From Vibrio sp. 10N.286.49.B3 (GTDB lineage Bacteria > Pseudomonadota > Gammaproteobacteria > Enterobacterales > Vibrionaceae): 64,000 nucleotides of DNA. The notes beneath the pieces were generated by a model. The model was not told where the DNA came from. It made no database searches and saw only the letters and a program-made list of their open reading frames with translations. The stretch is taken from assembly GCF_002873395.1 (NCBI RefSeq), contig NZ_MCUV01000068.1:62001-126000 (forward strand), written 5' to 3'. Made by a program: the position numbers and the translations under genes. Of the stretch, positions 18,469 through 29,062 are shown piece by piece. Each line of letters starts with the position of its first letter. Within the stretch, counting starts at the first letter, position 1.

Positions 18469-19821
18469 TTATTTTTTGATACTTGCATTCAATGAACGAA
18501 TGTCTTGATCTGAAATTTCACCCGCTAAGAATTTAACCAGTAGCGCACCTTCAATGAAGGCGAAGTAAGCATTTGAAAGCTCAGATTCAGATAAGTAGTA
18601 GTCGCGAGTCGCATCCAGAACTTCACTCATGTTACGAGCACCTAGCTCATAGCCTCTTTGAACAGATGCTAGTGCTTTTTGCTGTGAAGTAACGGTCTTT
18701 TGGAATGCGTCAATTTTCTTGATTGATGATTCAACCATGCGTAGTGCATAGCGAACATTTTGGTAAGTTTGACGACGAGATTCTTCTTCAATTTGATAAG
18801 CGATATCAACATCTGTATTAGCAATATCAACCATCGCTGTTAGTGTTGAACCGGTATAAATTGGCACATTCATGACAAGCGCAAGATCGAACGATGTTAA
18901 TGTTTCATCATTCGGGATCGCTTCACCTGCTGATGTTTCAATATCACCAAGGAAACGCTGATTTAACTTAGCATGCAAAGAGACTTGTGGTTTGTGGCCA
19001 TCTTTCGCTCTCTGTAGCTCAAGCTTGGTTCTTTCAACCGTTACGCCAGCTAGTTGAATATCTCGGTTGTTCATCATTGATGTTTCTAACCAAGTTAAGC
19101 CAGTCTCTGAATCAGGGAAATGAGGCGTGTAAGAGTCAATCTTTAATGGTTGTACAGCGGTAAATTCTTGACCAGATAACGTTTGTAGTGCATCAAGTGC
19201 AAGCTGATGCTGAACGCCAGCCTCTAAAACAGCCACTTCTGATTGATCTTTACGAGCTTGTGCTTGTAGTAAGTCGATTTCAGAAGAAGTACCAGCGTTA
19301 TTGCGGTGCTTAGTAATGTCTAAGTACTCGGTTAGTGACTTAGCATTTGCTTCCGACGTCTCTAGCAGAGATTTAGTACGTAGCACATCAAAGTATGCTT
19401 TGGTAGTACGGTAAATCAGAGCTTCACGTGCTTTATTTACCAGTAGATCTGCGCTTTCGCTATTGCTGTCTGCAATCGCAACGCCAGCTTTTACTGCTGG
19501 AGTATAGATAGATTGGCTAAGGCTCACACCCACATTACCAATCGTACCGTTACCACCATGTGTCGCTTCTACTGATTCAGAGTCAGCAAATGCACTTAGG
19601 TTAAAGTACGCATTGATTTGTGGTAGTAAACGACCTTTTGCACCATCGATAGCAAAGTTAGACTTATCTTGCGTCAACTCGGCAGTACGCAGTAGTGAGT
19701 CATTTTGTAGAGCTAGGTTGTAAAGGTTTTCAAGATCCGTTGTACTTCCAGCAGCAGCTGAAGAAGTAAAGGCGCCAGTTGTAAGGACAGAGAGAAGTAT
19801 TGTGCAAAGTGTTCTGTTCAT
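18469..19821 (-). CDS. TolC-family outer-membrane efflux channel
   Basis: This 450-residue precursor has a signal peptide (cleavage near AAAG, residue 25) and two repeats of the outer membrane efflux protein domain. The repeats carry the usual internal motifs (LENLYNLALQNDSLLRTAEL at the N-terminus, YTGSTLTAMVDIANTDVDIAY in the second half) and long coiled-coil helices rich in Ala, Gln and Glu. It is distinct from the housekeeping TolC, since it is the first gene of a dedicated tripartite operon with adaptor and pump following. A divergent AraC-type regulator lies 247 bases away. The start at 19821 has only a weak ribosome-binding site. Confidence 0.92.
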   Translation of the reverse strand: MNRTLCTILLSVLTTGAFTSSAAAGSTTDLENLYNLALQNDSLLRTAELTQDKSNFAIDGAKGRLLPQINAYFNLSAFADSESVEATHGGNGTIGNVGVSLSQSIYTPAVKAGVAIADSNSESADLLVNKAREALIYRTTKAYFDVLRTKSLLETSEANAKSLTEYLDITKHRNNAGTSSEIDLLQAQARKDQSEVAVLEAGVQHQLALDALQTLSGQEFTAVQPLKIDSYTPHFPDSETGLTWLETSMMNNRDIQLAGVTVERTKLELQRAKDGHKPQVSLHAKLNQRFLGDIETSAGEAIPNDETLTSFDLALVMNVPIYTGSTLTAMVDIANTDVDIAYQIEEESRRQTYQNVRYALRMVESSIKKIDAFQKTVTSQQKALASVQRGYELGARNMSEVLDATRDYYLSESELSNAYFAFIEGALLVKFLAGEISDQDIRSLNASIKK

Positions 19822-20068
19822 CTGTTATGCCAAATAGAAGTTAGAAGTAACCATCCAACAGATAGATAAACGGTATCTATTCACGGGATGAATTTCGCTA
19901 AGCTTCCTTGCATAAAGCGATGTGCAGGGTATTCACTCTCTCGCCTACGCTGTAGGTCATTTGGTGACATCCGCACGTTGATGTGAGCTAACTCTATAGT
20001 AGTAAGACAAAATTGCGTCTTTGTGCTAATGTTTTCAGGAAACTAAAAAACAAACACTAAAAATTAAA

Positions 20069-21061
20069 ATGACAATAAAAAAGCAATCAACGAATAATGT
20101 ATTGATTACTTCGTCTGCAAATATTTATCCATTTATTGAATATTGCGAACAGAATTCGATCAATTGGCACGAAATAGCACAAGAGTGCAACCTTCCCACT
20201 AATAAAGCAGGCTTAGTGCACTGGTTACCCCTTAAAGATTTAATGCAGTTTTTACACTGCTTAGAAAAAAGATATGGCTACACTGTCGGAATAGAAGTCG
20301 GTCGCCTTGTATCCATGGAGCAACTATCTCCTACACTGGCAAAAAAAATTCGAGCCTGTGATAGTTTAGAAAGTGGAATACAGTGCTTAATAGCTGAACT
20401 GACCAACTTAAATAATCACATTATGATTTGGACTGAAAAAGTCGAAGATCAATGGTGGCTGTGTCATAGAAGTTGCTATCAACCATCATCTATTGGATTT
20501 GAACAATCTGAGTGGTTTAGAAGCTTGACTCTTATTAGCTTCTGTCGCCACTTCTTAGGAGAAAACTGGCGCCCTCACAGTGCAAAACTATCTTCATCAT
20601 CTGACAACCATCATCAACTACCTGAAAGCTTTAAGCAGACATCGATAGAGTACGGACTAAAATATGGGGCGATTGCCATCGATGTAAAAGAAGATTTTCA
20701 ACCTATCTCACAGCAAGAAGCTGAAAACAATTGGCACCAAGCGGTAACTACACTGATAAGAACCTATGCATCATTACCATGGATGAGCATAGATTGGTTT
20801 GCCAAGATGCTAGGTATGACGAAGAGAACTCTGCAAAGAAAGTTGAAGCAAGAAAATATTATATTTAAGTCATTGAAAGAAAATGCAAAAAAAGAAAAGG
20901 CTATTTACTTAGTCATTAACTCCGATCTTCCTATTCATGATATTGCTGAAATCGTTGGCTATAGCGACCTAAGCAACTTTAATCGAGCCTTTAAAGGCTG
21001 GACATCAATGGGGCCACCGACTTATCGAAAAACTCATCGTAGGAGTAATGATGAGTCATAA
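20069..21061 (+). CDS. AraC-family transcription regulator, divergent from the efflux operon
   Basis: The 330-residue protein has an N-terminal domain of the arabinose-binding-like type seen in OruR/ArgR-like AraC proteins (about 10-200). Its C-terminal AraC double helix-turn-helix (about 235-325) includes AKMLGMTKRTLQRKLKQE and the signature DIAEIVGYSDLSNFNRAFKGW. The first residues are unusual in being Ser/Asn-rich, and the ribosome-binding site is weak, so expression may be low. Because it is divergent from the TolC-adaptor-pump operon across 247 bases, I infer that it controls that operon. The effector is unknown. It shares a convergent terminator with the acetate transporter gene. Confidence 0.88.
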   Translation: MTIKKQSTNNVLITSSANIYPFIEYCEQNSINWHEIAQECNLPTNKAGLVHWLPLKDLMQFLHCLEKRYGYTVGIEVGRLVSMEQLSPTLAKKIRACDSLESGIQCLIAELTNLNNHIMIWTEKVEDQWWLCHRSCYQPSSIGFEQSEWFRSLTLISFCRHFLGENWRPHSAKLSSSSDNHHQLPESFKQTSIEYGLKYGAIAIDVKEDFQPISQQEAENNWHQAVTTLIRTYASLPWMSIDWFAKMLGMTKRTLQRKLKQENIIFKSLKENAKKEKAIYLVINSDLPIHDIAEIVGYSDLSNFNRAFKGWTSMGPPTYRKTHRRSNDES

Positions 21062-21092
21062 AAAAAGGGTTGGCAGATGCCAACCCTTTTTA
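21061..21092. terminator. Bidirectional terminator between the araC-type gene and satP
   Basis: AAAAGGGTTGGCA (21063-21075) pairs perfectly with TGCCAACCCTTTT (21078-21090), with A-runs and T-runs on the two sides. It serves both convergent genes. Confidence 0.9.
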
Positions 21093-21122
21093 CTTGTTCT
21101 CAGAAGAGATAAGTATTAAATA

Positions 21123-21716
21123 TTATGCCGTTGCTTCTTGAGCAACAACTGGTGTTACTGCTCTTTCACCAACAGGAAGAACAGTGCGACCGTATTCATT
21201 GTTTAGTACTTGTGCCATTGCAAAATAAATTGCAGATGCGCCACAGAAAATACCTTCCAAGCCAGCAATGGTACCAATCAGTTCGCTACCTGTGAAATCA
21301 CGTGCTGCTAATAGGAAGAACAGAATTGTTAGTGAACCAAACACGATTTGCTTAGCAAGTGGGTAGCAGCGAGAACCGATAAACATAAAGCCTGTGAAGA
21401 TACCCCAAAGCAATAAGTACCAACCCATAAATGTATGCGGGCTTGCCGGCAGACCCATGTATGGCATGATCATAATACTAACAAGAGACAACCAAAATAG
21501 ACCGTATGATGTGAAGGCTGTAGTACCAAATGTATCACCACGCTTGAAGCACATCATGCCAACCAATACTTGACTAAGACCGCCATAGAAAATACCCATA
21601 GATAAAATCATTGAATCAATTGGGAAAAATCCCGCATTATGAATATTTAATAAAATAGTTGTCATACCGAAGCCCATTAGGCCTAATGGTGCCGGATTTG
21701 CAAGTTTAGTTGACAT
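21123..21716 (-). CDS. satP: Acetate/succinate transporter, AceTr family (SatP/YaaH)
   Basis: This 197-residue protein belongs to the GPR1/FUN34/YaaH family, six-helix channels that take up acetate with protons. The diagnostic N-terminal motif NPAPLGLMGFGM (residue 7 on) is present. Six hydrophobic segments follow across the length, with a short C-terminal cytoplasmic tail. The gene stands alone. A CRP-like half site (TGTGA-N6-GCATA) lies at 21837-21852, consistent with control by carbon status, though the second half is poor. Acetate use also involves the glyoxylate shunt genes at 52422-55516. Confidence 0.92.
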   Translation of the reverse strand: MSTKLANPAPLGLMGFGMTTILLNIHNAGFFPIDSMILSMGIFYGGLSQVLVGMMCFKRGDTFGTTAFTSYGLFWLSLVSIMIMPYMGLPASPHTFMGWYLLLWGIFTGFMFIGSRCYPLAKQIVFGSLTILFFLLAARDFTGSELIGTIAGLEGIFCGASAIYFAMAQVLNNEYGRTVLPVGERAVTPVVAQEATA

Positions 21717-21895
21717 TTTGGGGGATACCTTTCAAATAATGAGATAGAAAATGTACGCGGAGTTTAATGTATAAACTAAATTTGATGAAAATACATTTTT
21801 GAAAACTAAGATTCCATCAGTGATACTGTAAGCATATGTGACTGTTGCATATAGATATAATGCATGTGAATATAACAAACATATAAACAGCGCAT

Positions 21896-21923
21896 AAAAA
21901 AAGCCAGCATCAAAGCTGGCTTC
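21896..21923 (-). terminator. Terminator of guaA
   Basis: AAGCCAGC (21902-21909) pairs with GCTGGCTT (21916-21923). On the minus strand a T-run follows, 29 bases after the guaA stop. Confidence 0.88.
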
Positions 21924-21951
21924 TAAATGATAAGTTAGAATAATTTAACGA

Positions 21952-23505
21952 TTATTCCCACTCAATGGTTGCAGGTGGCTTACCAGAAATATCGTAAACA
22001 ACACGAGAGATACCGTTAACTTCATTGATAATACGGTTAGAAACCTTACCTAAGAAGTCATATGGTAAATGCGCCCAATGCGCTGTCATGAAGTCAATCG
22101 TTTCTACTGCACGTAGCGAGACAACCCAATCGTATTTACGACCATCACCCATTACGCCTACCGAGCGTACTGGTAAGAATACAGTGAAAGCTTGAGATAC
22201 TTTATTGTATAGGTCGGCAGCATGTAGCTCTTCGATGAAGATAGCATCGGCACGACGTAGTAAGTCACAGTACTCTTTTTTCACTTCGCCAAGAACACGA
22301 ACGCCTAGACCTGGCCCAGGGAATGGGTGGCGGTAAAGCATGTTGTAAGGTAAACCTAACTCAAGGCCAATCTTACGTACTTCATCTTTAAACAATTCAC
22401 GCAATGGCTCAACAAGCCCCATTTCCATATCGTCAGGTAAACCACCTACGTTATGGTGTGATTTGATAACGTGTGCTTTACCTGTTTTTGAAGCTGCTGA
22501 TTCAATAACATCAGGGTAAATTGTACCTTGTGCTAACCAACGAGCATTTTTCAGTTTCTTTGATTCTTCATCAAAGATCTCAACGAATACGCGACCAATG
22601 ATCTTACGCTTAGCTTCTGGCTCATCAACGCCTTTCATTTCATCTAAGAAACGGTTCTCAGCATTAACGTGAATAATGTTTAGGCCAAACTTGTTGCCAA
22701 ACATATCCATAACCTGCTCAGCTTCATTTAAACGTAATAAACCGTTATCAACAAATACACACGTTAGTTGGTCACCAATCGCGCGGTGAGCAAGCATTGC
22801 AACAACAGATGAATCAACACCACCAGACAGACCAAGGATAACTTCATCATCCCCTACTTGTTCTTTAATACGAGCAACTGCATCTTCAATAATAGAAGCC
22901 GATGTCCACAAACCTTCACAGCCACATACATTAAGAACAAAGTTCTCAAGCATTTTTAGACCGTTTTTAGTATGCGTTACTTCTGGGTGAAATTGTACGC
23001 CGTAGTATTTTTTGTCTTCGTTTGCCATAGCAGCAAAAGGACAAGTATCCGTTTCAGCAATTTTGACGAAGTCTGCTGGAATTTCGACTACTTTGTCACC
23101 GTGGCTCATCCAAACATCTTGAGTTGCTTCAAGATCTTTAAATAATGCAGACTCACCAGTTACCTGTACAGCTGCATAGCCAAATTCACGCTCAGTTGAT
23201 GTTGCAACTTTACCACCAAGCTGCTCTGCCATCGTTTGCATGCCGTAACAAACACCAAAGACTGGAACGCCAGAATCAAACACATATTGTGGTGCACGTG
23301 GAGAGTTCTCTTCCGTTACACTTTCTGGTCCACCAGATAGAATGATGCCATCCGGGTTAAATTCGCGAATATCCGCCTCTTCAACATCCCAGCTCCAAAG
23401 CTCACAGTAAACACCGATTTCACGGATACGACGCGCAACTAGCTGCGTGTACTGAGAGCCAAAATCTAAAATAAGAATACGTTGATCGTGGATATTTGTT
23501 GTCAT
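21952..23505 (-). CDS. guaA: GMP synthase (glutamine-hydrolysing)
   Basis: GuaA converts XMP to GMP using glutamine and ATP. At 517 residues it is full length. The N-terminal class I glutaminase has the nucleophile Cys in [10 protein letters not shown] (about residue 83) and the catalytic HPE in [10 protein letters not shown]. The ATP pyrophosphatase domain has the P-loop [11 protein letters not shown] (about residue 225), and the C-terminal dimerisation domain ends [10 protein letters not shown]. It lies 125 bases downstream of guaB on the same strand, with an intervening hairpin that may lower readthrough. Confidence 0.98.
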   Translation of the reverse strand: MTTNIHDQRILILDFGSQYTQLVARRIREIGVYCELWSWDVEEADIREFNPDGIILSGGPESVTEENSPRAPQYVFDSGVPVFGVCYGMQTMAEQLGGKVATSTEREFGYAAVQVTGESALFKDLEATQDVWMSHGDKVVEIPADFVKIAETDTCPFAAMANEDKKYYGVQFHPEVTHTKNGLKMLENFVLNVCGCEGLWTSASIIEDAVARIKEQVGDDEVILGLSGGVDSSVVAMLAHRAIGDQLTCVFVDNGLLRLNEAEQVMDMFGNKFGLNIIHVNAENRFLDEMKGVDEPEAKRKIIGRVFVEIFDEESKKLKNARWLAQGTIYPDVIESAASKTGKAHVIKSHHNVGGLPDDMEMGLVEPLRELFKDEVRKIGLELGLPYNMLYRHPFPGPGLGVRVLGEVKKEYCDLLRRADAIFIEELHAADLYNKVSQAFTVFLPVRSVGVMGDGRKYDWVVSLRAVETIDFMTAHWAHLPYDFLGKVSNRIINEVNGISRVVYDISGKPPATIEWE

Positions 23506-23584
23506 TATGCTTTCTCAAAAATTCATTTATTTGGTGTTAAGAATAACACCGTCCATATTTACGTTAACTCAACAGCACTAGATT

Positions 23585-23613
23585 CAAAATAGAGCACCAG
23601 AACGATGCTCTAT
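23585..23613 (-). terminator. Hairpin between guaB and guaA
   Basis: On the minus strand ATAGAGCA-N9-TGCTCTAT is followed by TTTTG, 17 bases after the guaB stop. The short T-tract suggests partial termination inside the guaBA operon. Confidence 0.6.
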
Positions 23614-23630
23614 CTTAAAAAAAACGAGAA

Positions 23631-25094
23631 TCACCCCATGCGGTAGTTAGGTGCTTCTTTTGTAATTTGTACATCATGAACATGAGACTCTTTCATGCCA
23701 GCGCCAGAAATACGAACAAATTCAGCTTTAGTACGCATATCATCAATTGTCGCTGAACCAGTTAAGCCCATGCTTGAACGTAAACCACCCATCTGCTGAT
23801 GAACGATTTCCTTTAATAAACCTTTATAAGCAATACGGCCTTCAATACCTTCTGGTACCAATTTGTCAGCCGCATTATCTGTTTGGAAGTAACGATCTGA
23901 AGAACCTTGTGACATTGCACCAAGTGAACCCATGCCACGGTAAGACTTGAATGAACGACCTTGGTAAAGAATAACTTCACCAGGTGCTTCTTCTGTACCA
24001 GCAAACATTGAGCCAACCATAACGCAAGATGCGCCAGCAGCTATCGCTTTACAGATATCGCCTGAGAAGCGGATACCACCATCAGCAATCACTGGGATAC
24101 CATATTCAGCGGCAACGGCTGCTGCGTCTGAAATAGCCGTAATTTGTGGAACACCAACACCGGTTACGATGCGAGTTGTACAGATAGAACCAGGGCCGAT
24201 ACCCACTTTTACCGCGCTAACACCAGCGTCAATCAATGCTTTCGCACCTGAGCCAGTTGCCACGTTACCACCAATGATATCAAGTTCTGGGTGCGCCGCT
24301 CGCGTTTCACGAATACGGTTTAAAACACCCTCTGAGTGACCGTGTGAAGAGTCAATTAATAGTACATCAACACCAGCTTCAACCAGTGCGCTTACTCGCT
24401 CTTCATTACCAGCACCAGCACCAACCGCCGCGCCAACACGTAGACGACCACGCTCATCTTTACATGCGTTTGGTTTTAATTCTGCTTTATGGAAATCTTT
24501 CGCTGTGATCATGCCGGTTAGTTGGAAATCATCATTAACAACCAATACTTTTTCAACACGAGCTTGATGCATTTTTTCCTGAACTTCTTCAGGTGATGCA
24601 CCCTCTTTTACTGTTGCAAGACGTGCTTTAGGTGTCATGACTTCTTGGACACTTTTCGATAAGTCCGTAACGAAACGAATATCACGACCAGTAATGATAC
24701 CAACTAAGTCGTTTGCTTCAGTTACGACAGGGAAACCAGCAAAACCATGTTGCTCTGTTAGTTTCTTAACATCTAAAATCGTCGCTTCAGGGCAAATAGT
24801 TACAGGAGCAGTAACAACACCAGCTTCAAATATTTTTACTAAGCGAACCTGCTCGGCTTGCTGTTCAATTGACATATTTTTATGGATAAAACCGATTCCG
24901 CCTTCTTGCGCAAGTGCAATAGCAAGACGAGCTTCCGTCACCGTATCCATTGATGCAGAGATCATAGGGATATTTAACGCAATATTTTTGGTAAGCTGAG
25001 TGCGAAGATCAGCGGTGTTCGGAAGAACGGTAGAATGTGCTGGGACAAGTAGAACATCATCAAAAGTTAAAGCTTCTTTTGCTATTCGTAACAT
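23631..25094 (-). CDS. guaB: Inosine-5'-monophosphate dehydrogenase
   Basis: GuaB oxidises IMP to XMP, the committed step to guanine nucleotides. I take the ATG at 25094 ([16 protein letters not shown]), giving 487 residues, as in other gamma-proteobacteria. The longer frame adds an unrelated leader. The catalytic Cys is in [13 protein letters not shown] (about residue 303). A CBS pair is inserted at about 95-200 (including [12 protein letters not shown]), and the flap and K+ site motifs are present ([10 protein letters not shown]). It forms a unit with guaA. A GCAAACG core resembling a PurR operator lies about 90 bases upstream. Confidence 0.98.
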   Translation of the reverse strand: MLRIAKEALTFDDVLLVPAHSTVLPNTADLRTQLTKNIALNIPMISASMDTVTEARLAIALAQEGGIGFIHKNMSIEQQAEQVRLVKIFEAGVVTAPVTICPEATILDVKKLTEQHGFAGFPVVTEANDLVGIITGRDIRFVTDLSKSVQEVMTPKARLATVKEGASPEEVQEKMHQARVEKVLVVNDDFQLTGMITAKDFHKAELKPNACKDERGRLRVGAAVGAGAGNEERVSALVEAGVDVLLIDSSHGHSEGVLNRIRETRAAHPELDIIGGNVATGSGAKALIDAGVSAVKVGIGPGSICTTRIVTGVGVPQITAISDAAAVAAEYGIPVIADGGIRFSGDICKAIAAGASCVMVGSMFAGTEEAPGEVILYQGRSFKSYRGMGSLGAMSQGSSDRYFQTDNAADKLVPEGIEGRIAYKGLLKEIVHQQMGGLRSSMGLTGSATIDDMRTKAEFVRISGAGMKESHVHDVQITKEAPNYRMG

Positions 25095-25178
25095 TTGCAA
25101 TATCTCACAGTAATAGGTATTAAAAGAAATAAACCAAACTTTATCGTTTCGCATAATAAAGTGTATTTGGTTTTATAT

Positions 25179-25194
25179 TGCAAACGGATTATAC
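25179..25194 (-). promoter_or_regulatory. Possible PurR operator upstream of guaB
   Basis: TTGCAAACGGATTATA matches the GCAANCG core of the purine operator (ANGCAANCGNTTNCNT) but misses several outer positions. The location, 85-100 bases before guaB, suits a guaBA operator. It is a weak site on sequence alone. Confidence 0.3.
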
Positions 25195-25305
25195 GCACAG
25201 CGCAATCGATTGACCACTCATTTATTTATTTTTTATTTGCATTCCATCCCTTGCTATGTATTATATTACCGCTAATTTCTACTTTCACGCCTTCGGAATT
25301 AGCCT

Positions 25306-26637
25306 GTGTCTTTTCTGACCAATAAAAATATTTTTACTGTCTCGCGTTTAAACTCAGAAGTCCGTCTATTACTTGAAAATGAGATGGGGATTATCTGGTT
25401 GGTCGGTGAGATCTCTAACTTCTCCTCACCCGTTTCTGGTCATTGGTACCTCACACTTAAAGACGCTCGAGCCCAAGTAAAATGTGCCATGTTCAAGGGC
25501 AATAATCGTCGTGTCAATTTTAGACCACAAAATGGTAACCAAGTTCTGGTTAAAGCCCGTTTGTCGCTTTATGAGCCTCGTGGTGATTATCAGTTGATCA
25601 TTGAATCAATGCAGCCAGAAGGTGACGGTCGACTACAGCAAGAATATGAGCAACTAAAAATGCGCCTCGCTGCAGAAGGACTATTTGCTCAAACCAATAA
25701 AAATCGACTCCCTGAACACCCTCAATGCGTAGGGGTTATTACCTCGAAAACTGGTGCTGCTCTTTTTGATATCTTAGATGTGCTAAAGCGCCGTGATCCA
25801 ACGCTATCAGTGGTCATTTACCCAACGATGGTACAAGGCGATGAAGCTGCCATTCAAATCGCTCAAGCCATTGGTAGGGCAAATGAGCGTAATGAGTGTG
25901 ATGTCCTTATCGTTGGTCGTGGTGGTGGTTCACTAGAAGATTTATGGTGCTTTAACAATGAAATCGTTGCCCGCACGATAGCGGCAAGTCAGATACCGAT
26001 TATCAGTGCAGTTGGACATGAAGTGGATGTTACTATTGCTGACTTTGTTGCCGATGTTCGTGCCCCTACTCCATCCGCGGCAGCAGAGATCATTAGCCAA
26101 GATCAAAGCCATAAGTATCAATCGATGCATAACTATCAGCAACGATTAGCCAGCGCAATGCGTCATTACTTCGCTCGACAGCAGCAACGTAGCCAACGCT
26201 TAGCACATCGACTGGATAAACAGCATCCAAGCCATCAGCTACGCGTACAGAGCCAGCAACTCGATGAGTTAGAGCAAAGGCTAAATAATGCGATGAATCA
26301 TTACTTGCTAAAGCGTACCCAACATATTGAGCATAAGTACCACCAAATCCAATTGCACTCGCCAACCAAGCGCTTAATGACGCAAAAGCACCAACTACTG
26401 TCTTTAAAGCAGAAAATGCTTGATGCGATGGATAAGAAATTGCTCACCGCTCGCCATCAACTTGCGATTGGTGCAGAGAAATTAGATACCGTCAGTCCAC
26501 TGGCAACCTTGCAACGGGGTTACTCAATCACGACTCGTGTTGATGGTCAGGTTATTACTCAGGCGGACTCATTAAGCAGCGGTGATCAATTAATTACTCA
26601 ACTTGCTAATGGTGAAGTACGCTCAACCGTTGACTAA
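25306..26637 (+). CDS. xseA: Exodeoxyribonuclease VII large subunit
   Basis: XseA with XseB degrades single-stranded DNA to oligonucleotides. The 443-residue protein starts at a GTG (25306), since no better start is seen. It has the N-terminal OB fold ([22 protein letters not shown] in two pieces, about 33-56), the catalytic domain with [14 protein letters not shown] (about 203-216) and APTPSAAAE, and a long coiled-coil rich in His and Gln (about 265-390). It is divergent from guaB, the conserved arrangement in enterobacteria and vibrios. Confidence 0.96.
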   Translation: MSFLTNKNIFTVSRLNSEVRLLLENEMGIIWLVGEISNFSSPVSGHWYLTLKDARAQVKCAMFKGNNRRVNFRPQNGNQVLVKARLSLYEPRGDYQLIIESMQPEGDGRLQQEYEQLKMRLAAEGLFAQTNKNRLPEHPQCVGVITSKTGAALFDILDVLKRRDPTLSVVIYPTMVQGDEAAIQIAQAIGRANERNECDVLIVGRGGGSLEDLWCFNNEIVARTIAASQIPIISAVGHEVDVTIADFVADVRAPTPSAAAEIISQDQSHKYQSMHNYQQRLASAMRHYFARQQQRSQRLAHRLDKQHPSHQLRVQSQQLDELEQRLNNAMNHYLLKRTQHIEHKYHQIQLHSPTKRLMTQKHQLLSLKQKMLDAMDKKLLTARHQLAIGAEKLDTVSPLATLQRGYSITTRVDGQVITQADSLSSGDQLITQLANGEVRSTVD

Positions 26638-26657
26638 CAGCAAATAGTAACTTATAC

Positions 26658-26879
26658 CTAATCAATTTTAATGAACTGAAAGCTCACTCTTGATTTTGAC
26701 TTCAGTTCATTACATTGATTACAAAAATAACTCGCCGAGCCACACGCCTGTAATTTTTCTAACTCAGAATCACAATCAGGGCACTCACCCACTTTCTTAA
26801 ACTGTTGTTGGCATGTCTGACAGCGATAAGCGCCATCCCAAACCAGATCACTTTGACACTGCGGACAATAGTTACTCAT
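26658..26879 (-). CDS. Small zinc-ribbon protein (YfgJ-like)
   Basis: The start is the ATG at 26879 (MSNYCPQCQ), with GAGGAG eight bases upstream, giving 73 residues. It carries four CxxC pairs (CPQC, CQTC, CPDC and CNQC) arranged as two zinc ribbons. This is the layout of the YfgJ family, often next to xseA or der and of unknown role. It is convergent with xseA and only 20 bases from it. Confidence 0.85.
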   Translation of the reverse strand: MSNYCPQCQSDLVWDGAYRCQTCQQQFKKVGECPDCDSELEKLQACGSASYFCNQCNELKSKSRVSFQFIKID

Positions 26880-26897
26880 CAAAAAACTCCTCATCAC

Positions 26898-27318
26898 AAA
26901 TAATGAATGCCAATACGACTATATCGTTTATTGTTGCTAGATTGCCAGATCAATCACTCACTACGTATTGACATAAGTCACACTAAGCTTTCTTTGTTAT
27001 TGATAATTAAATGCTAATCTTTATGTACAGACTAGATTAAAAAGATCAAAGCCTGATCTTTTGCTTAATCTATCATGTTCAGCGATCTACCCTTAAAAGA
27101 ATATTTATATCACCACATACCGAAAGCATAAGTTACATATCCTGTATATGCATTTTCAGAAGACTATAATCCTGCCATACAGTGTATAAAGAAGAACTAA
27201 CGATATTTACTATATTCGTTATAAGCACTTTTCTAGGATCAATGATCCTTTATTCTCTTCATTAAAACTCACTAGACTTCAACATGTGTTATTCCGATGA
27301 AGCCAATATCGATAGATA
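26898..27318. other. Non-coding gap between the zinc-ribbon gene and der
   Basis: No credible reading frame is seen on either strand. Two short inverted repeats stand out: AAAAGATCA-N5-TGATCTTTT around 27039-27062, and AGGATC-AAT-GATCCT around 27235-27250 followed on the plus strand by TTTATTCTC. A TTGACA hexamer at 26968 has no good -10 at 17 bases. A small RNA is possible but unsupported. Confidence 0.4.
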
Positions 27319-27353
27319 CAAAAAAAGCGCTCGTTATTGCTAACTGAGCGCTT
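27319..27353 (-). terminator. Terminator of der
   Basis: On the minus strand AAGCGCTC and GAGCGCTT pair around a 12-base loop and are followed by a run of T, 36 bases after the der stop. Confidence 0.88.
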
Positions 27354-27388
27354 CTCTTTTATGACAATGTAATCAGGTCAATGACTGA

Positions 27389-28882
27389 TTATTTTCTTTG
27401 ACCACGACCTTTCATCATGCTCAGAACGCGTTTATGTTTGCGCTCTTGTGACATCGTCATTTTGTTTGTCTTACCTTCAAACGGGTTATCACTGTTTTGG
27501 AATTGAATACGAATTGGCGTACCCATGATTTCCAGTGAACGACGGTAATAGTTCATCAGGTAACGTTTGTAAGAATCTGGAAGATCATTAACTTGGTTAC
27601 CGTGAATAACAACGATTGGTGGGTTATAACCACCAGCGTGCGCATATTTCAGCTTAACACGACGACCACGTACCATTGGTGGTTGGTGATCATCCGTTGC
27701 CATCTTCATGATACGAGTTAATACAGAAGTACCAACACGCGTTGTCGCTGAGTTGTATGCTTCTTGTACTGAATCAAATAAGTTACCAACGCCAGTACCG
27801 TGCAGTGCAGAGATAAAGTGAACACGTGCGAAGTCAACGAAACCTAAACGACGGTCTAGTTCTTTCTTCACGCTCTCTTTAACATCTTTATCAAGACCAT
27901 CCCACTTGTTAACAGCCAATACAATTGAACGACCCGCATTCAGTGCAAAGCCCAATAAGCTTAGATCTTGATCTGAGATATTCTCACGTGCATCAATAAC
28001 CAGTAGAACAACGTTAGCATCTTCTACTGCTTTCAGCGTCTTAACTACTGAGAATTTCTCAACCGTTTGGTTAATGTTCTTACGACGACGAACACCTGCA
28101 GTATCAATTAGGACGTATTCACGCTCATCACGTTCCATTGGAATGTAGATTGAGTCACGAGTCGTACCTGGCATATCGTAAACAACAACACGTTCTTCAC
28201 CTAAAATACGGTTAGTCAGTGTTGATTTACCTACGTTTGGACGCCCGATGATCGCAAGCTTGATTGGCTGATCTTGCAAACGCTTAAATTCAGCTTCTGC
28301 TTCTTCTTCAGTGTAATCTAGCTGCTCTTGCTCTTCATCTTCAAAACCGGTTAGGTCGTTTAGTTCACCTTCGTTTTCTTCGATGAGTTTTTCTGCAAAT
28401 GGGTTTAGCGCAAGATCGATCAACGCTGTTACACCACGACCGTGTGATGCAGCAATTTGATACATCTCATCAACGCCTAACTTCCAGAAGTCAGAACAAG
28501 CAGCATCAGCATCAATACCATCAACCTTGTTTACCACAAGCATTGCTGGTTTTTCGATTTTACGTAAGTGCTTAGCAATAGCTTCATCGGATGGTGTTAG
28601 ACCAGCACGGCCATCCACCATAAATAGCACAACATCAGCTTCATCAATCGCTGCTAATGACTGTTCTGCCATTTTTGTTTCAACGCCTTCTTCGGTACCA
28701 TCAATACCACCGGTGTCGATAACAATAAATTCATGTTCACCCAGTTTAGCTTGACCATATTTACGGTCACGCGTTAAGCCAGGGAAATCCGCAACCAATG
28801 CGTCACGTGTACGAGTCAATCGGTTGAATAACGTAGACTTACCTACGTTAGGACGCCCTACTAGAGCAACAACAGGAATCAT
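27389..28882 (-). CDS. der: GTPase Der (EngA)
   Basis: Der is an essential GTPase for 50S ribosomal subunit maturation. At 497 residues it is full length. Two GTPase domains in tandem each have a [10 protein letters not shown]-loop (near residues 8 and 212) and NKxD motifs (NKVDG, NKWDG). An acidic linker, [20 protein letters not shown], joins them, and the C-terminal KH-like domain ends in a basic tail ([16 protein letters not shown]). It follows bamB on the same strand, the order also seen in E. coli (hisS-yfgM-bamB-der). Confidence 0.98.
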   Translation of the reverse strand: MIPVVALVGRPNVGKSTLFNRLTRTRDALVADFPGLTRDRKYGQAKLGEHEFIVIDTGGIDGTEEGVETKMAEQSLAAIDEADVVLFMVDGRAGLTPSDEAIAKHLRKIEKPAMLVVNKVDGIDADAACSDFWKLGVDEMYQIAASHGRGVTALIDLALNPFAEKLIEENEGELNDLTGFEDEEQEQLDYTEEEAEAEFKRLQDQPIKLAIIGRPNVGKSTLTNRILGEERVVVYDMPGTTRDSIYIPMERDEREYVLIDTAGVRRRKNINQTVEKFSVVKTLKAVEDANVVLLVIDARENISDQDLSLLGFALNAGRSIVLAVNKWDGLDKDVKESVKKELDRRLGFVDFARVHFISALHGTGVGNLFDSVQEAYNSATTRVGTSVLTRIMKMATDDHQPPMVRGRRVKLKYAHAGGYNPPIVVIHGNQVNDLPDSYKRYLMNYYRRSLEIMGTPIRIQFQNSDNPFEGKTNKMTMSQERKHKRVLSMMKGRGQRK

Positions 28883-29002
28883 AATAACCTCTACAATTTA
28901 TCTATTCTTATGTAGTTATAGGTAAATCCTTGGCTTCTACCTAGTTTTTTTACCTATAACCACATGCTTATTTATTTTTGATTGCGAATATCCCTATTTC
29001 AG

Positions 29003-29039
29003 CAATAAAACGGCTCCTGACTATAACAGCCAGGAGCCG
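29003..29039 (-). terminator. Terminator of bamB
   Basis: CGGCTCCTG (29011-29019) pairs with CAGGAGCCG (29031-29039). The minus-strand tail is TTTTATTG. It separates bamB from der. Confidence 0.88.
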
Positions 29040-29062
29040 AATGTGAATTGTATCACGTTCTA

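Noticed and set aside
20650..20780. tRNA or other small structured RNA genes outside ssrA
   Set aside because: I looked for T-arm GTTCRA patterns with CCA ends in the intergenic regions and saw none apart from ssrA.
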